Origin: Lineus longissimus | Taxonomy: Eukaryota > Nemertea > Pilidiophora > Heteronemertea > Lineidae | Direction of reading: 5' to 3' | NCBI RefSeq assembly: GCF_910592395.1 | Contig: NC_088317.1 | Location: 16,122,001-16,182,000, forward strand | DNA: 60,000 bases | Shown here: positions 11,581 to 21,540 of the stretch, one piece after another | Position numbering within the stretch: position 1 is the first letter of the stretch | How the letters are laid out: each line of letters begins with the position of its first letter | Notes under the pieces: generated by a model | Database searches by the model: none | Told to the model about the DNA's origin: nothing | What the model saw: only the letters and a program-made list of their open reading frames with translations | Program-made: the position numbers and the translations under genes

Positions 11581-11874
11581 CAAAGGCATACCATAAATAG
11601 TTTCAAACTCCCGACTTCACATATTTTGGAACCTCAGAAACATTTAGTAAAGTGCAAGTGCATCTCAGGAAGCTGTGTGGATTATAACAGCAAGCATGTC
11701 AAGTCACATCAGGAAACACAGAGCATCAGCACAATTTAAAGATTAGAATGTCAGAAGTGCATCAACATGACATAGTCTTAAGACGTGAAGGGACAACAGG
11801 GCCATATCGGTAGTGGCAACCCTCAGCTGTAACCGGTCACAGAAGAGGCCTGAATCCGAGCACCATCACATCAT

Positions 11875-12183
11875 TCAAAGCCGATTTATATTCAGAGGCA
11901 TGACTATCGACTTCCAACGCGCTATTTGAATCTGCCAATGTTCCCGGGTCAGGGTAAGAATTCGACTTGTCTCGTCAGGCCTGAGCTTTATTCTCCTCTC
12001 TATCAGTTCCCCCTGGCCGGTGTAGCTTTTTAACTCAATACTGTACACCCAGAACTCTTTCCTGGAGAGCTGAAGGCACTCAAAGAAATTTGGGGGATAC
12101 ATTTTTACGATTTCACATCCAAAAATGCTGGCATTGGACTGTTTTCTGAATGATAAAGCAACTGTAAAAGCTGACTGTCGCAA
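11875..12183 (-). other. Unassigned open reading frame inside the intron
   Basis: A 102-codon minus-strand frame. Its second half reads like protein (KEFWVYSIELKSYTG, IKLRPDETSRILTLTREHWQ) and ends in TGA. Possible acceptors (TTCAG, AACAG) lie near 12145. It does not align with IP3R and is not needed by it. It could be a nested exon, a retrocopy fragment or chance; I do not recognise it. Confidence 0.25.
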
Positions 12184-12234
12184 TTTTATCCAAGATAACT
12201 AAACTAAAACACTTGTAAACATCGTCTGAACAGT

Positions 12235-12520
12235 GGGGTCAGGTCAAGTCTTGGGGTTGAGAAAGTGTGAAGTGTTGGTGTAACACCGTCACCATGGTTG
12301 AAGCGAGAAAACAAGATGGCGTGAACTCAAACACCTAGTCAACTCACCGGTTTTACGCCTACCGGGACCTTACACCTGGTGTCACCCTGGTGTTGCTCAA
12401 AGTGTTACACCGATGTCCAACCCAAGCTCGGTGTTGGGGGTTGGGGTAGGCCTCCTACACGAACACTACACCAACACCAACACCTAACACTTTCTCAACC
12501 CCAGGACTTGACCTGACCCA
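12235..12520. mobile_element. Non-autonomous DNA element with long terminal inverted repeats
   Basis: The left end TGGGGTCAGGTCAAGTCTTG and the right end, read in reverse complement (TGGGTCAGGTCAAGTCCTGG), match for about 35-50 bases including GTTGAGAAAGTGT and GTTGGTGT. Length is 286 bp and it has no coding frame. A target-site duplication was not identified. Confidence 0.8.
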
Positions 12521-13123
12521 ATGAGCAGAAACAAAATGGATGAAGCACACAGAATGACAATCTGAGGTTGTACAATGTTAGCAGAGTAAAGATTGTATAT
12601 TGAGATTATGGACATACATGTACATAAGCTTCTCCTGTCACAGGAGATACATCCTGAAAGCAAATGTACATGGTGAAGGTGTGGGGTGGCAAATCACGTA
12701 TGAAAAATGGGGGAAGGTGATTGGTGGGGTGGGGGCCAAGTCACGTACGAAAAACACTGCAAAATTATATAGGCAATCAAGTGGGGTTTTGAGACCACCT
12801 ACATTTAAACGACCCGTGTGAAGGTCAATCGAAATATCCTGTAAAGATGGTAGATGTGTTATTTCTGTGCTTAGCTATCTAGGATCTGTTCATCTATCAA
12901 TACAAGCAAGGCCTCTGAAGGCTCCACGGCACTTGTGTCCAAGAAATGGTCACCAAAAATAGACGATTAAAATCATTCAAGCCCTCCACTTTCAGACTTC
13001 GAGCCTATTTCACAACACACTCCCAATTTCAAATCCTGGCAAAAGCACTAGAGGTATTGAAGTTGGAAGCTGTATGATCTCGAACAACTTTTTTATGGTC
13101 TGTGCTGCATGATTTTGAAAGCT

Positions 13124-13476
13124 CACTGATGTTTCTTAAGGTCAGTGCCATTTGACCTTGAACAGTTATTTCAAGGTCAGTGCCGTGAAACCTTGAACAG
13201 TATAATTTTGAGGTCAGTCCCGTGCAACACCTTGAACAGTTATTCTGAGGTCAGTCCTGTGCAACCTTGAACAGTTATTTTGAGGTCAGTCCCGTGCAAT
13301 CTTAAACAGTTATTTTCAGGTGAGTCCCGTGCAACCTTGAACAGTTATTTCAAGGTCATTCCTGTGCAACCTTGAACAGTTATTTTAAGGTCAGTCCTGT
13401 GCAACCTTGAACAGTTATTTTCAGGTCAGTCCTGTGCAACCTTGAACAGTTATTTTAAGGTCAGTCCCGTGCAACC
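13124..13476. repeat. About 35-bp minisatellite, roughly ten copies
   Basis: The unit is approximately AAGGTCAGTCCYGTGCAACC followed by TTGAACAGTTATTTT, with substitutions and small indels between copies. Confidence 0.9.
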
Positions 13477-13769
13477 AACTTAAAGTCTAAATTACAAGCA
13501 TTGTTACGACCTTCATACAAGGTCAGCAGGAATTTCATCTGAAAGGACACTGTACCTTAAGTGTATCACCGCCAACAGAACTAAGCTGAAGTGGGAACCA
13601 AAATCCCATGCCTTATTTGAGTAAACTACCGTCAAAATTGATGGGTATAAAAAAGCACAATTTCTTTGTTTTGTAAAAAATTTATCTATGCAATAGAACC
13701 AAATGGTGATGTTTGTAACCAAGAAAACCCAGGCAAAAGTATAACTTTCAACGTTGTAAAATATGAGTT

Positions 13770-13950
13770 GCCATGACAACGTATGTGACAACAATATGTG
13801 GTCATGTGACAACAATATGTGGTCATGTGACAACAATATGTGGTCATGTGACAACAATGTGTGGTCATGTGACAACAATGTGTGGTCATGTGACAACAAT
13901 GTGTGGTCATGTGACAACAATATGTGGTCATGTGACAACATTATGTGGTT
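13770..13950. repeat. 21-bp minisatellite, about eight copies
   Basis: The unit is CATGTGACAACAATRTGTGGT. Because 21 is a multiple of three, open frames run through on both strands (for example 13513-13941 minus, with a repeated LLSHDHT). These are artefacts. Confidence 0.95.
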
Positions 13951-14127
13951 TTACAATAGTCGTGCCAACTCTGTCATGTAATGACATACACATTCATACA
14001 AAGACATGACACAGAAGTACAATAACTGTGTGCTTTGATATTCGATCATGCTTAGCTACTATTATGACCCAAAAATATAGTTTACGTGTGTGTGTGTTCA
14101 GAAAAGACATGAAGACTTGGAAACTGT

Positions 14128-14354
14128 CTTAAGGGTTGACCACCACCATTTTGGCTAGAATTTGAAATCCTAAAGCAATTCGAACTCCTTCAAAATGCAG
14201 TGAATGTCCATTTAAACCCAGGAGGCTGTTCTCTGGAAATCAAAGAATAGACTACCACAAGGGAATGTGGCATTCACGTCATTCTGAATGAGTTCTCATT
14301 GCTTTAGGAATTTGGTTCTAGTCAAAATGGTTGTTCCTGTTGCCAACCCCTAAG
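14128..14354. mobile_element. Near-palindromic inverted-repeat element
   Basis: The left arm from CTTAAGGGTTGAC through CCATTTTGGCTAGAA and CCTAAAGCAA to CAGTGAATG is mirrored by the right arm ending AACCCCTAAG. The arms are about 70-80 bases around a loop of about 60. It ends 27 bases before the 66-bp array begins. Confidence 0.8.
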
Positions 14355-14381
14355 TAAAGCAAGAACTTTAGACAAACTTTT

Positions 14382-15503
14382 GATCAATCCTTGTATCAAA
14401 TGTTACGACCCACTTACTTTGATGACTGGGTGAAGCCTGAACACCGTGATCAATCCTTGTATCAAACGTTACGACCCACTTACTTTGATGACTGGGTGAA
14501 GCCTGAACACCGTGATCAATCCTTGTATCAAACGTTACGACCCACTTACTTTGATGACTGGGTGAAGCCTGAACACCGTGATCAATCCTTGTATCAAATG
14601 TTACGACCAACTTACTTTGATGACTGGGTGAAGCCTGAACACCGTGATCAATCCTTGTATCAAATGTTACGACCCACTTACTTTGATGACTGGGTGAAGC
14701 CTGAACACCGTGATCAATCCTTGTATCAAACGTTACGACCCACTTACTTTGATGACTGGGTGAAGCCTGAACACCGTGATCAATCCTTGTATCAAATGTT
14801 ACGACCCACTTACTTTGATGACTGGGTGAAGCCTGAACACCGTGATCAATCCTTGTATCAAACGTTACGACCCACTTACTTTGATGACTGGGTGAAGCCT
14901 GAACACCGTGATCAATCCTTGTATCAAATGTTACGACCCACTTACTTTGATGACTGGGTGAAGCCTGAACACCGTGATCAATCCTTGTATCAAATGTTAC
15001 GACCCACTTACTTTGATGACTGGGTGAAGCCTGAACACCGTGATCAATCCTTGTATCAAATGTTACGACCAACTTACTTTGATGACTGGGTGAAGCCTGA
15101 ACACCGTGATCAATCCTTGTATCAAATGTTACGACCCACTTACTTTGATGACTGGGTGAAGCCTGAACACCGTGATCAATCCTTGTATCAAATGTTACGA
15201 CCAACTTACTTTGATGACTGGGTGAAGCCTGAACACCGTGATCAATCCTTGTATCAAATGTTACGACCCACTTACTTTGATGACTGGGTGAAGCCTGAAC
15301 ACCGTGATCAATCCTTGTATCAAACGTTACGACCCACATACTTTGATGACTGGGTGAAGCCTGAACACCGTGATCAATCCTTGTATCAAACGTTACGACC
15401 CACATACTTTGATGACTGGGTGAAGCCTGAACACCGTGATCAATCCTTGTATCAAACGTTACGACCCACTTACTTTGATGACTGGGTGAAGCCTGAACAC
15501 CGT
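14382..15503. repeat. 66-bp minisatellite, exactly 17 copies, derived from an exon-intron junction
   Basis: Seventeen units of 66 bases (1122 bp) with few substitutions, such as ACGTT/ATGTT and CCCACT/CCAACT. Read on the minus strand, each unit begins with the last ten codons of IP3R exon 10 (TVFRLHPVIK), then the donor GTAAGT and 30 bases of intron. Fifteen copies keep GTAAGT and two have GTATGT. The unit is open in one frame on each strand, giving spurious 410- and 412-codon frames. In the host frame it stops at TAA a few codons into the intron part. Confidence 0.97.
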
Positions 15504-15619
15504 GCTCGGATCCTGGTACTTGTCTGTCAGCTTCAGAGACAGATCGGTTTCGATCCGCAGATACTTTCGCGTGCACATGTGACGGATCCGGCACTGTTGC
15601 TCCCATCGCACTACCTCAC
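15474..15619 (-). CDS. ITPR: IP3R-like exon 10 (3' end embedded in minisatellite)
   Basis: Residues 304-352, from EVVRWEQQCRIRHMCTRKYL to DPSTVFRLHPVIK; the human counterparts are SLFRFKHLATGHYLA and IFELDPTTL. Acceptor CCTTCAG, donor AAA|GTAAGT at 15473-15468, phase 0. The last ten codons (15474-15503) and this donor belong to the 66-bp repeat unit, so sixteen further copies of the exon tail and a GT donor follow downstream in the intron. The first donor is the one that keeps the frame into exon 11. Confidence 0.92.
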
Positions 15620-16290
15620 CTGAAGGAAAGATAGGACAGTTCAGCTAGCACACCGTGAACTTGTGCATTCAGTCACCTGCACCCCAATGAAGAATAGAGA
15701 GGAATACTGATCAAAGGTGTACACGCTGACCGCAAAGCTCTGGGGCTCTGTACCTGCTCCCTGATGAAGAATAGAGAGGAATACTGATCAAAGGTGTACA
15801 CGCTGACCACAAAGCTCTGGGCTCTGTACCTGCTCCCTGATGAAGAATAGAGAGGAATACTGATCAAAGGTGTACCAACTGACCACAAAGCTCTGTGGCT
15901 CTATGGTGGAACTCTCTATCCTGTCTGCTGGCTGGGACTATCTCCGTCATGCCGATCTGTCGACTAGGTTACTATACCTTCCTTATAATAGGACGCAGAG
16001 ATTTCTTCAACAGTGGCGTTACTACTGAGTGTCAAACCCATGACCCCATGGTTATGTGGTCGGTCCAACTATTTCATTCTTTTATCATTTCAACAGTGTG
16101 ATCGCCGCAGGTTTTAGCACAACTTCATATGGGCAGATAGAAGCACACAGCCTCTAGATTCCAATGTCATACCATATACAAACTCAGTTATGTTGCTTGT
16201 AACATGACATTTGACTTAGATTGAGACAAATGAGTGTTACATGTGCCACTACCAACCCCCCTCATCCCCAGCTCCAATTGCTATTCTTAC
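15620..16290. other. IP3R-like intron between exons 9 and 10
   Basis: Apart from the 76-bp array, no recognisable feature. Confidence 0.6.
15676..15900. repeat. About 76-bp minisatellite, three copies
   Basis: Each copy contains GATGAAGAATAGAGAGGAAT, then ACTGATCAAAGGTGTAC and CACAAAGCTCTG. It lies in the intron just upstream of exon 10, so exon 10 has tandem arrays on both sides. Confidence 0.9.
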
Positions 16291-16398
16291 CACTAATGAT
16301 CCCCTCCTCAAACTCTATCTGCCAATACGTTAGCGCCGAACTGGAGGGGAACAGCGTCTTGGGATTGTTTTGATCCATGACCCGCACTCGGAGGTGAA
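16291..16398 (-). CDS. ITPR: IP3R-like exon 9 (beta-side ligand loop)
   Basis: Residues 268-303 (VHLRVRVMDQNNPK... ALTYWQIEFEEG), aligned with human HVFLRTTGRQSA...KALWEVEVV. The human contacts T266, T267, G268 and R269 align here with V272, R273, V274 and M275, so the TTGR loop is not kept. Splice sites TTTTCCAG and AGTG|GTAAGA; enters and leaves in phase 1. Confidence 0.93.
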
Positions 16399-16799
16399 CT
16401 GGAAAAGAACATGAAAAACGACGATATATCTCACCATAGCCAGTGCTGAAGCGTGTATTTGGAGCTAACTATTGCAAGAGGAAGACTTGACAATCTCGCA
16501 TAGGACTTTTATCTCCTCGGATCTTCAAAGATGATGTCGTATTCATTATACTTCCAGCCAATCATGCATCAAGAAACAGTACCGCTACAATTGTTATCTA
16601 TCTATCAGGACCTGATTTTTCATTGCGATGGGCTAATCAGAAAAGCTTGGCAAGTTCTTCCTGGTTTAACGTCTATTGACATTCTGCAGCCTATCACACC
16701 ACTTCACGGAAGACGAACAGATTTCATGGGGAAAAGGGTCAGGAGATTGCAGCGACCTCTTACTGAATATTCGCCCTTCATCAGATTATTCTTTCTTAC
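16399..16799. other. IP3R-like intron between exons 8 and 9
   Basis: About 400 bases with nothing recognised. The 103-codon plus-strand frame at 16531 runs into the complement of exon 8 and is a shadow. Confidence 0.6.
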
Positions 16800-16887
16800 C
16801 TTCTTCTGTGACGGCATCATCGAAGAGCCCCTCCGCCACTAGATAAGCCTCAATCTCCTTGTGGAAGAAACGGACGGGAACACCGGC
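16800..16887 (-). CDS. ITPR: IP3R-like exon 8
   Basis: Residues 239-267 (AGVPVRFFHKEIEAYLVAEG...), aligned with human [20 protein letters not shown], a MIR repeat. Acceptor GATTTCAG, donor GAAG|GTAAGA, leaving phase 1. Confidence 0.93.
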
Positions 16888-18557
16888 CTGAAATCATCGA
16901 AAAGAAAGGAAAATGAACTGTAAACCAACTTTCACACCTCTTTTTGCAATTTACGAAAAATTCTGAAAAAAAAATTACGATTTTCTTTTGGCAGATTATG
17001 AAACATCTTTCTGTTGGTTATTCATGTTAATCGCAAAAATTTCTGACAAAAAAATTGATTTTCACAATTTCTTTTTTGGCCAACTATGACAATTCTTTCT
17101 TTTTTTATACAGAATTTTTTTTTTGCGAATTCAGGTTATTGGCAAAATCCACCAAAATAAAACGTCGGCAAAAAAAAAGTGGTTTACGGTACCAAATATG
17201 TGATAAGCCAATAAGGACCAAGATTCCAACCTGGATCTAATCTGTCTTGCAGCAGCAAAAGGGTTAACTTAATTAAATAGTAGATCACACAGAGTACTTA
17301 GTCATTTTAGTCGTAAATTTTCTGCAGAATCAGAAGAATATACCGCCCTTATCAGAATGTTGCTCGGTTTCCGTTGGCAACAGATATGGCGTGTGGTGTC
17401 CATAGGGCATGGAAATCATTACCCGATCATCCGTGGAGCAGAAAGCTCACCGGTTAAGCATGTTTAACCAAGAGTAAAGAAAAAAGAAACGGGTGGGAAC
17501 TGCCACTGCTTTGTACCTGGTGCCCATGCCAGGGAGGCAAAAGACCTCAACTGCAGGATGTTCACAAAATGTAGCACAAAGACCTCAAGTCGAGGATTGA
17601 TGTACAGCGGGAGAATACTAAGGCCACATGTTTTTTATTTCTTGGTTTACGGGAAGAGCTTTTAAAAATGTATGGTCGGGTGGTCGAAATAAAATTAAAA
17701 ATAAAAATAACCCAAATAACTATGTATGATCGGGAGAAATAAAATTACCCAAATACTGCTGGAATCAAAGTTCACTTTTTTTCAGAACAAGGCGCAATGT
17801 CTTAGTCGGGGCTATTTCCCTCATCTAGATGGCTGATAAGTTGTGAAAGTGCACAAACATTGGTTATCACACTGCTCTATACAGTGGATTTTATTTTATT
17901 TCTCGTCATTTTATCTAATTATGATGGGTCGGGCGGAAAATAAAATAAAAAATCAATGATTTTCAGATATTTTTTTTCCAAAATCCCAAAAAAGCAAGTC
18001 GGTCGGTCCCGTAAACCAAGAAATAAAAAACACGTGGCCTAAAGGCTGGTAGAGTATCACATCTCTACCTACTCAATAGCCCAGCCACCCCCACCAACAA
18101 TCAATTGCATCAGACATACAAGAGTTAATATCACTGCTAAAGGCATGGGTGGAGAAAATATAAAGCTGACATTTACGATTTTTCTTACAAAAGGCACTTG
18201 ATATTCAAAATGAGCCAATATCTTTTTAAAATCAAATATCGTATGCTAAAAGCAACAATATTTGAGACATATTGATTGACGATGTGATAACATTTGGCAT
18301 TTTGACTTTAAATATGGTTCGTGTTAATGAGCTATACATATAGGGTATCGTGTGAAACATGATTTCGAATCATGATCAAAGCATGATAAACTTTGATGAG
18401 AATTAAATTTTCAAACATGTATTTTCTTCCATTGTGAAATCAATTCTCAAACACTGCAATATGCCTAAAAGAAAAAATAAGACAAACTCACTTATGCAAT
18501 GTTATGTATTTTTGCTAAAAGGGTCAATACATGACTTTGCGATTTGATCATTCTTAC
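16888..18557. other. IP3R-like intron between exons 7 and 8
   Basis: Holds two diverged tandem T-rich blocks (about 16930-17170) and an inverted-repeat element (17619-18042). No exon is expected, because exons 7 and 8 join in phase 0 and the alignment is continuous. Confidence 0.6.
17619..18042. mobile_element. Inverted-repeat element with 35-base ends
   Basis: The left end AGGCCACATGTTTTTTATTT continues CTTGGTTTACGGG. The right end is its inverse (CCCGTAAACCAAG to CACGTGGCCT). The interior is rich in AAATAAAA and has GGTCGGGYGG at both sides. Non-coding MITE-like element of about 424 bp. Confidence 0.8.
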
Positions 18558-18645
18558 CTTTAGTCGCAAATCATCTCCCGGTTTCGGTGAATCCCTCCGG
18601 TATATCGTGAAGCCAGACTGCCTCACCGACAAGTTCAACTCATGA
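18558..18645 (-). CDS. ITPR: IP3R-like exon 7
   Basis: Residues 209-238 (NHELNLSVRQSGFTIYRR...), aligned with human [20 protein letters not shown] at the start of the second beta-trefoil. Acceptor TTTTTCCAG, donor AAAG|GTAAGA. Enters in phase 2, leaves in phase 0. Confidence 0.92.
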
Positions 18646-18856
18646 CTGGAAAAAGATTTTTGAACAACTCTTTAAAACTGTTCCCTAAAACACCCTGGAA
18701 ACAAGTGATTTTAGTTGCAGTATCCTGCGATAGAGGGCGTCACTGGCGCGCAACTTGTACATACGATGCGTGTAACTGACGTAAACCAGGAAGGATGTCA
18801 ATTGTGACTTGGGCTGTAGTCGACTTCTTGATTGGTGTCCTATGAGATCAACTTAC

Positions 18857-19041
18857 TTTCCAGCATAAACAGACGACGTGCCAAATACCGCTTTACTGAC
18901 ATGTAGAAATTGACCAGGGGACTTTAGGGATTCTAATACGATCTGATCATCGACCTGGACCACATCACCCTCAGCTTTCACCTTATACCGAGGCATAATC
19001 TTGAACTGCGCATTCTTGGAATCGTGAGGCGACAATACGAT
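18857..19041 (-). CDS. ITPR: IP3R-like exon 6
   Basis: Residues 148-208 (IVLSPHDSKNAQFKIMPRYK...), matching human [20 protein letters not shown] and its continuation; the end of the first beta-trefoil. Acceptor CATTCCAG, donor GAAA|GTAAGT, leaving phase 2. The spacing to exon 5 equals that of the human protein, so no extra exon is required between them. Confidence 0.93.
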
Positions 19042-19153
19042 CTGGAATGAGAGATTTTGGAGAAGGTATTGACAAGGTTTAGTCGAGCATGGTGGTGTAG
19101 TGATGGAAAGCTGAAGTCATAATGGGATGGTCACGGGCATGATACATGATAAC

Positions 19154-19318
19154 TACAGTAGAACCTCTCTATAACGGACACCCTCGGGACTGAAAAGTGG
19201 TGTCCTGATTAGAGAGGTCAAATTGAATGGAAACAACCAATTTTGGATCAAAACTAGTGTCCTTAATAGAGAGGGTGTCCTTAATAGAGAGGTGTCCGCT
19301 AAAGTAGGTTCCACTGTA
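19154..19318. mobile_element. TA-flanked CAGTAGAACC element (copy d, best preserved)
   Basis: Ends TA-CAGTAGAACCTCTC and GTAGGTTCCACTG-TA are inverse to each other. The interior has alternating GGACACC and AGAGAGGTGTCC motifs and can fold extensively. 165 bp, non-coding. Confidence 0.75.
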
Positions 19319-19634
19319 GCTTGAATTGAATTATCCGAACTGGTCTTAGGTTGGTGAATCTAGAGTAATTCTGGATTGAGCCAGTCTTGTAATGGCTCAA
19401 ACCTTACACAAAAGGTTAACGCCTTATTTCAACAGTAAGACACAACTCCACATAATAACCAGCAAAGTTCATAAACAGGGTGTGGTACATTAATTGTCCT
19501 TTCACTAAATACAATTGCACATATTTCACACTCAGATGGATTATGGAGCTTTGATCATCGAAGCCTTCCTGTCTATTGGATATGGTTGTTTCCAAATTGC
19601 AAAATGAGCAGGTTCTAGCATGCCATGATATGTG

Positions 19635-19854
19635 TACAGTAGAACCTCTCTATTAAGGACACACTTGGGTCTGACCAATGCTGTCCTTGATAGAGAGGTG
19701 GCCTAATTAGAGAGCTCAAGTTGAATGAAAGGAAGCAATTTGTGTCCAGCATTTGCTAGTCTTTATTCATATCACCCACAGAGCTAGTGTCCTCGATAGA
19801 GAGATTGTCCTTAATAGAGAGGTTGACCATAAAGACAGTTGTCTGCTACACTGT
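19635..19854. mobile_element. CAGTAGAACC element (copy e)
   Basis: Begins TA-CAGTAGAACCTCTC and contains GTCCTTAATAGAGAGG. The right end (CTACACTGTGG) is degenerate. Only about 320 bases from copy d. Confidence 0.65.
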
Positions 19855-20004
19855 GGTTTAAATACACAGTGACTGTAATTCAGAGTTTTTGCCAAGTTTA
19901 AGTTCAAGTTTATGCAATATTAATACAGTATTATGTATAACTTCATTTGTATTTTCCTGAGCCATCAGTAAATATGAACGGTGTATCCCTATCAGCTGTT
20001 TTCT

Positions 20005-20288
20005 ACACTGTAGAAGCTATATTTGTATCACCTTACCTTATGATTTTGGCCTCGTGGGTCACACTGTAGGAGCTATAATTGTATCACCTTACCTTATGAT
20101 TTTGGCCTCGTGGGTCACACTGTAGGAGCTATAATTGTATCACCTTACCTTATGATTTTGGCCTCGTGGGTCACACTGTAGGAGCTATATTTGTATCACC
20201 TTACCTTATGATTTTGGCCTCGTGGGTCACACTGTAGGAGCTATAACTGTATCACCTTACCTTATGATTTTGGCCTCGTGGGTCACAT
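20005..20288. repeat. 56-bp tandem repeat carrying a microexon-like cassette, five copies
   Basis: On the minus strand each unit reads CTCCTACAG, then a 27-base segment (TGTGACCCACGAGG... AATCATAAG), then the donor GTAAGG. The segments start at 20037, 20093, 20149, 20205 and 20261. Each is nine codons without a stop in the phase 0 frame between exons 5 and 6 (CDPRGQNHK). The copy at 20261 lacks the AG. IP3R does not need an insert here, so exon status is only a possibility. Confidence 0.9.
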
Positions 20289-20716
20289 ATGCAACCACTG
20301 CTACATTTGCAGGGCATATCACATACGTCATACATAATATAGCAATTATAGCGATAAATCATAATAATGACCAGGACAGTACATAATGGATGCTTTGTGG
20401 CATTAGATATTATCATGCCTCAGCGACAAAGAACCAAGTCCCTCATTATTCTGATAGTATGGTGAGACATTGTTATCAAAGACTACTATTGACTCGTATA
20501 ACTGATGTATAATTGATATCCAGCACGTCATGCAGCGTTGATCTTTGTACGATGATCGAGTGTACATATACAGTGGCGATTGTTTGTCTTCGATGCAAAC
20601 ATTTGTCAATTCAGAGGAGAGAATCGCTATAGCTTTTTTCCTCAAGATTATTTGTTCATCAGTGGACAAATCTAGAGAGCTAGATCAGTCAATCAATCAA
20701 TCAATCACATGCAAAC

Positions 20717-20935
20717 AAGCAATTTTGTGACCTGCGATTACATTTGCTGCTATATGCAACAAAAAGATCCCTTGTCTGCAGGTAAAAGCAGTAATCACTG
20801 GGTTTGCTGCTCATTGCAGATCGATGCGATTTCTGATTCTGGTCGCAGACACCTGCAATGACCACCGCAGACAAGTGATTTGTGTTGCATGCGGTCGTGA
20901 TTGCATTTCGCAGCAATACAAATTGCTTGTTTTCT
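20717..20935. repeat. ATCGC/CAGGT-rich dispersed element, copy 2
   Basis: Contains CTGCGATTACATTTGCTGC, TGTCTGCAGGTAAAAGCAG and its partial inverse ACCGCAGACAAGTGATTTG. Resembles 1800-2010 and 30520-30770. Confidence 0.45.
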
Positions 20936-21359
20936 CATTCATACTTGGCATATCACACAATTATAAATTGAATCAAAAAATCACAAATTCAAAGTTATTG
21001 GAAAAGCAACCAGTTTGCTTTCGACGCACAATGCAATGGTGATAGATTTATTGTATTTCGTTAATGATTAAATGTTTGAGGCAAATTCGATTGTCTGTTG
21101 ATAATCTTTATTTATGCTGACAGTAATTCTGGATAAATCTGATGAGCTTGAGGGATGTGTTGGCGAATAAAAGATTGATAAGTGTCGAGCTTATCCTCTG
21201 CAGTCATGTAAGGGCAAAAAGTCAATTGTCAATCAAAACATGTCCCTGAAGTCGGATTTTTTGTCAGCTATAAAATATTCACATTCTGCTGGCTTCTATG
21301 TCTTATTTTATCCATCCTGAGCTCCGGGGCCTTTTTGCTTTAGCGCAATACAGAGGAGT

Positions 21360-21540
21360 GATTTAAATCACAGTTACCCGAAATTAAAATCGCTGACAAA
21401 AGGATCTCCCAACTCCAGTTATAACCGGTTATCACTGAATTTGATCTCGTGGGTTGCTGCAACCTGCAATGACAGTCGCATGTGATTTAAATCGCAGGTC
21501 GCAGTCAGTTGAATCCCTCGTTTGCTGGGTACTTGAGGGA
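21360..21540. repeat. ATCGC/CAGGT-rich dispersed element, copy 3
   Basis: Contains GTGATTTAAATCACAG near the left end and ATGTGATTTAAATCGCAGG near the right end. These palindromic cores are shared with the 30520 copy. Confidence 0.45.

Larger units (their letters stand above)
10604..15473. other. IP3R-like intron between exons 10 and 11
   Basis: A 4.9-kb intron. The protein passes straight from exon 10 (VFRLHPVIK) to exon 11 (EIDEVEYESY) with almost the same length as in human IP3R, so no exon is expected. It holds a SINE-like element, an unassigned open frame (11875-12183), two long inverted-repeat elements and three minisatellites. Confidence 0.7.

Noticed and set aside
13513-14009. Repetitive proteins (LLSHDHT, VTTICGH and similar)
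   Set aside because: Frames through a 21-bp minisatellite, open on both strands because 21 is a multiple of three.
14368-15623. 410- and 412-codon repetitive proteins on both strands
   Set aside because: They are frames through a 66-bp minisatellite made from an exon-intron junction; the host gene reads another frame.
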